A stretch of DNA of 6,701 bases from J088 sp003695505 [NCBI: Candidatus Dadabacteria bacterium] (GTDB lineage: Bacteria > J088). Below, in pieces: positions 5,314 to 6,701 of the stretch. The DNA lies in contig RFIY01000258.1 of assembly GCA_003695505.1 (NCBI GenBank), positions 1-6,701 of the forward strand, read 5' to 3'. Within the stretch, counting starts at the first letter, position 1, and the number at the start of each line of letters is the position of its first letter. The position numbers and the translations under genes are program-made. The notes below the pieces were generated by a model. That model saw nothing but the letters and a program-made list of their open reading frames with translations. It searched no databases and was not told the DNA's origin.

Positions 5314-6614
5314 GGCGGGCGCACGCGATCACGCTGATCGCGGCCGTATTTTGCTTTGCGAGCTGTTTTTCGGGAAACGAACCAGAAAAGTTCTGTGCCG
5401 GCGATACCGTGACTAAGGTCGCTCGACTGGTGCCGGTCCAACCGCTGTTGTGCGCCTCCACATCAGCAAACGGACTATCCTGCGAATCACCCTCAGGGTG
5501 TTTGCGCCCCATTGAAGCGTCGACGCAAGTTCACCAAATTACACCGATAATGGATGCTGCGGCGTTCGGCGATGGCTGGATGGGGCTGCCGTCCGGGACA
5601 GTCGCTGTCGGTCTCCAACTGCCCGACGAGTTGTTGTTGGCAGTATTGAAGTATTCTGCTTGCCAGAGCGTGGCCGCAGATTGCCCGCAGGTGCGCGTCG
5701 ACAGTGCAATGCGCATTACGGGAACCGTAAATACATTTCTTGGGCGGGACAGAAAGGATCCGTTGCTTTGCTGGAAAGATAATGACGGTGGAACATACTG
5801 CGTCCAGCCGGTGGCCCCGTTTGTTGATGGTGAGGGGCTCCCAGCCGTGGTATTTGGACTGCCTTCCACGGCAATCGTGCCGCCAGCCAACTATTGGTCG
5901 GCAACGGCGCCACCTTTCCATCTCTCCTGGGCCGACGGCGCGGTGTCGTTATCGTGGCCGTGCGCGGTGTTCGAGGACGGCAGCGTGCGCTGTCGCCCGT
6001 CCAACCTCAACGGTTATCTCGAGGTAACCTTGCCGGTAACCGATGCGGTGGAGGTCGTTGCACGCCAGACCGCCGGCTGGCTGCAGGATGCGCCCGCGCC
6101 GCGTGACGTGACCGAGGTGCCATTTGGTGGTTGCGTACGGACGCGAGATGGGCGAGTGGCCTGTTTCGGTCGCTATCTTGATCTGCCTCCCTCTCTTTCC
6201 TGGGCTGCGGGTGCGTTTGATCTGCCGATGACGGACCCGTTCTGGATGTCGGACGTGACCGATGCGACTGCGCTTCGTCGCGGCATTGGCCAGATGTGTG
6301 TCTTGCGGGCAACCGGTGGCGTGCAGTGCTGGGGGTGGCTGTCGGGGATAGATTCGCTCTATGTGACAGCGCCGACGGACTATGCGGGTGAGCTGACATT
6401 CTCGGCCGACCCGGTAGCCATCGCCGGGATCACGGATGTGACACAGATCGAACTGATGGCGTGGGGCAGTGATCGTTTCGCCCCGTGCTGGCTGAGGCGC
6501 GGCGGCTCCGTCGAATGCCGCAATCGCGTGGGCTGGGGCGATTGCGTGGTGCCCGGCGTGCCGCGAAGCGAGTGGTGGGAACACCTGGACAAGCGATGCA
6601 CGGGCGGGTTGTGA
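5301..6614 (+). CDS. RCC1-like beta-propeller lipoprotein, second paralogue
   Basis: The 437-residue product begins with basic residues (R2, R5, R6), a hydrophobic core (10-19) and the lipobox F-A-S-C22; Phe at the -3 position is unusual but tolerated. Six C-x9-C hairpins with a Gly near the centre are intact: 51/61, 157/167, 221/231 ([11 protein letters not shown]), 278/288, 333/343 ([13 protein letters not shown]) and 396/406. Extra Cys lie at 121/128, 67, 415 and 433. Spacing of 55-64 residues between later hairpins fits RCC1-like blades. It is a diverged paralogue of the preceding lipoprotein: shared elements include LPVTDA/V, ITDV/A before a hairpin, and PCWLRR or LCWLRR near the end, and both have W-A-x-GA before the third hairpin. 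It is longer by about 54 residues. ATG 5301 is chosen because it yields the signal peptide; the in-frame GTG 5247 would add 18 residues of non-signal-like sequence. No strong ribosome site is visible, consistent with coupled translation. Function is otherwise unknown. Confidence 0.8.
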
Positions 6615-6637
6615 CCGAGGCAAACGACCACGATAAC

Positions 6638-6675
6638 TTTCATCCGGCGGCGCCTCTCTGATACGCTGTACAGCG
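6638..6675 (+). promoter_or_regulatory. Weak promoter with 12-bp palindrome before the terminal repeat
   Basis: TGATACGCT (6659-6667) resembles an extended -10 element (TGnTAnnnT), with a poor -35 candidate TTTCAT at 6638-6643 and an 18-base spacer. Overlapping it is a perfect 12-bp palindrome, CGCTGTACAGCG (6664-6675), which would sit at the transcription start and could be a repressor site. Transcription would begin close to the first base of the terminal repeat. If the molecule is circular, this is the promoter of the XhlA-like gene; if linear, of whatever follows the window. Confidence 0.4.
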
Positions 6676-6701
6676 AGCAAGGGGTACATCGAGAAGAGGG
6701 A
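6673..6701. repeat. Terminal direct repeat, copy 2
   Basis: Identical over 29 bases to positions 1-29 and ending exactly at the window edge. It lies 58 bases after the stop of the second lipoprotein gene and just downstream of a promoter-like element and palindrome. No intrinsic terminator is seen between the lipoprotein stop and this repeat. Confidence 0.9.

Noticed and set aside
1-6701. Plasmid, phage or CRISPR content
   Set aside because: No replication initiator, partition, relaxase, integrase, structural phage gene, Cas gene, spaced repeat array, tRNA or rRNA is visible. An XhlA-like gene alone does not make a prophage.

Overview
The window looks like a piece of a Gram-negative bacterial genome of fairly high GC (by eye near 60%, not counted exactly). 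The sequence shows two lipobox-type signal peptides, one Sec signal peptide, and a C-terminal glycine-Cys-hydrophobic-arginine tail of the kind used by Gram-negative protein-sorting systems. Pseudomonadota or Myxococcota-like lineages would fit. I cannot name a genus. All genes I can support lie on the + strand.

Layout. A small coiled-coil protein with one C-terminal membrane helix (XhlA-like, 38-346) comes first. About 600 bases follow in which I see no convincing gene; they hold two palindromes. A well-formed sigma-70-type promoter (949-977) then starts a tight unit of three or four genes. These are a ~1029-residue secreted, cysteine-containing multidomain protein (988-4077), a 383-residue lipoprotein (4056-5207), a possible 34-residue membrane peptide (5209-5313), and a 437-residue lipoprotein (5301-6614). 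The reading frames overlap at 4056-4077 and 5301-5313, which suggests translational coupling. The lipoproteins are diverged tandem paralogues built from RCC1-like blades, each marked by a C-x9-C hairpin. The likely picture, by inference, is one surface-exposed module: a large anchored or processed exoprotein plus two lipid-anchored beta-propellers. No enzymatic function can be assigned.

Most notable signal. Four copies of an 8-base unit (GTTCTTCC, 1023-1053) sit in the signal-peptide codons of the large gene. They lie just after a strong Shine-Dalgarno and a GTG codon that are out of frame with the long ORF in this allele. Removing one unit would put that GTG in frame and give a textbook signal peptide. 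This is the architecture of a phase-variable gene, although a single assembly cannot prove it.

The first and last 29 bases of the window are identical, so the molecule may be a 6672-bp circle, or the ends may lie in copies of a repeated leader. No replication, mobilisation or recombination gene is visible, so I would not call it a plasmid on this evidence.
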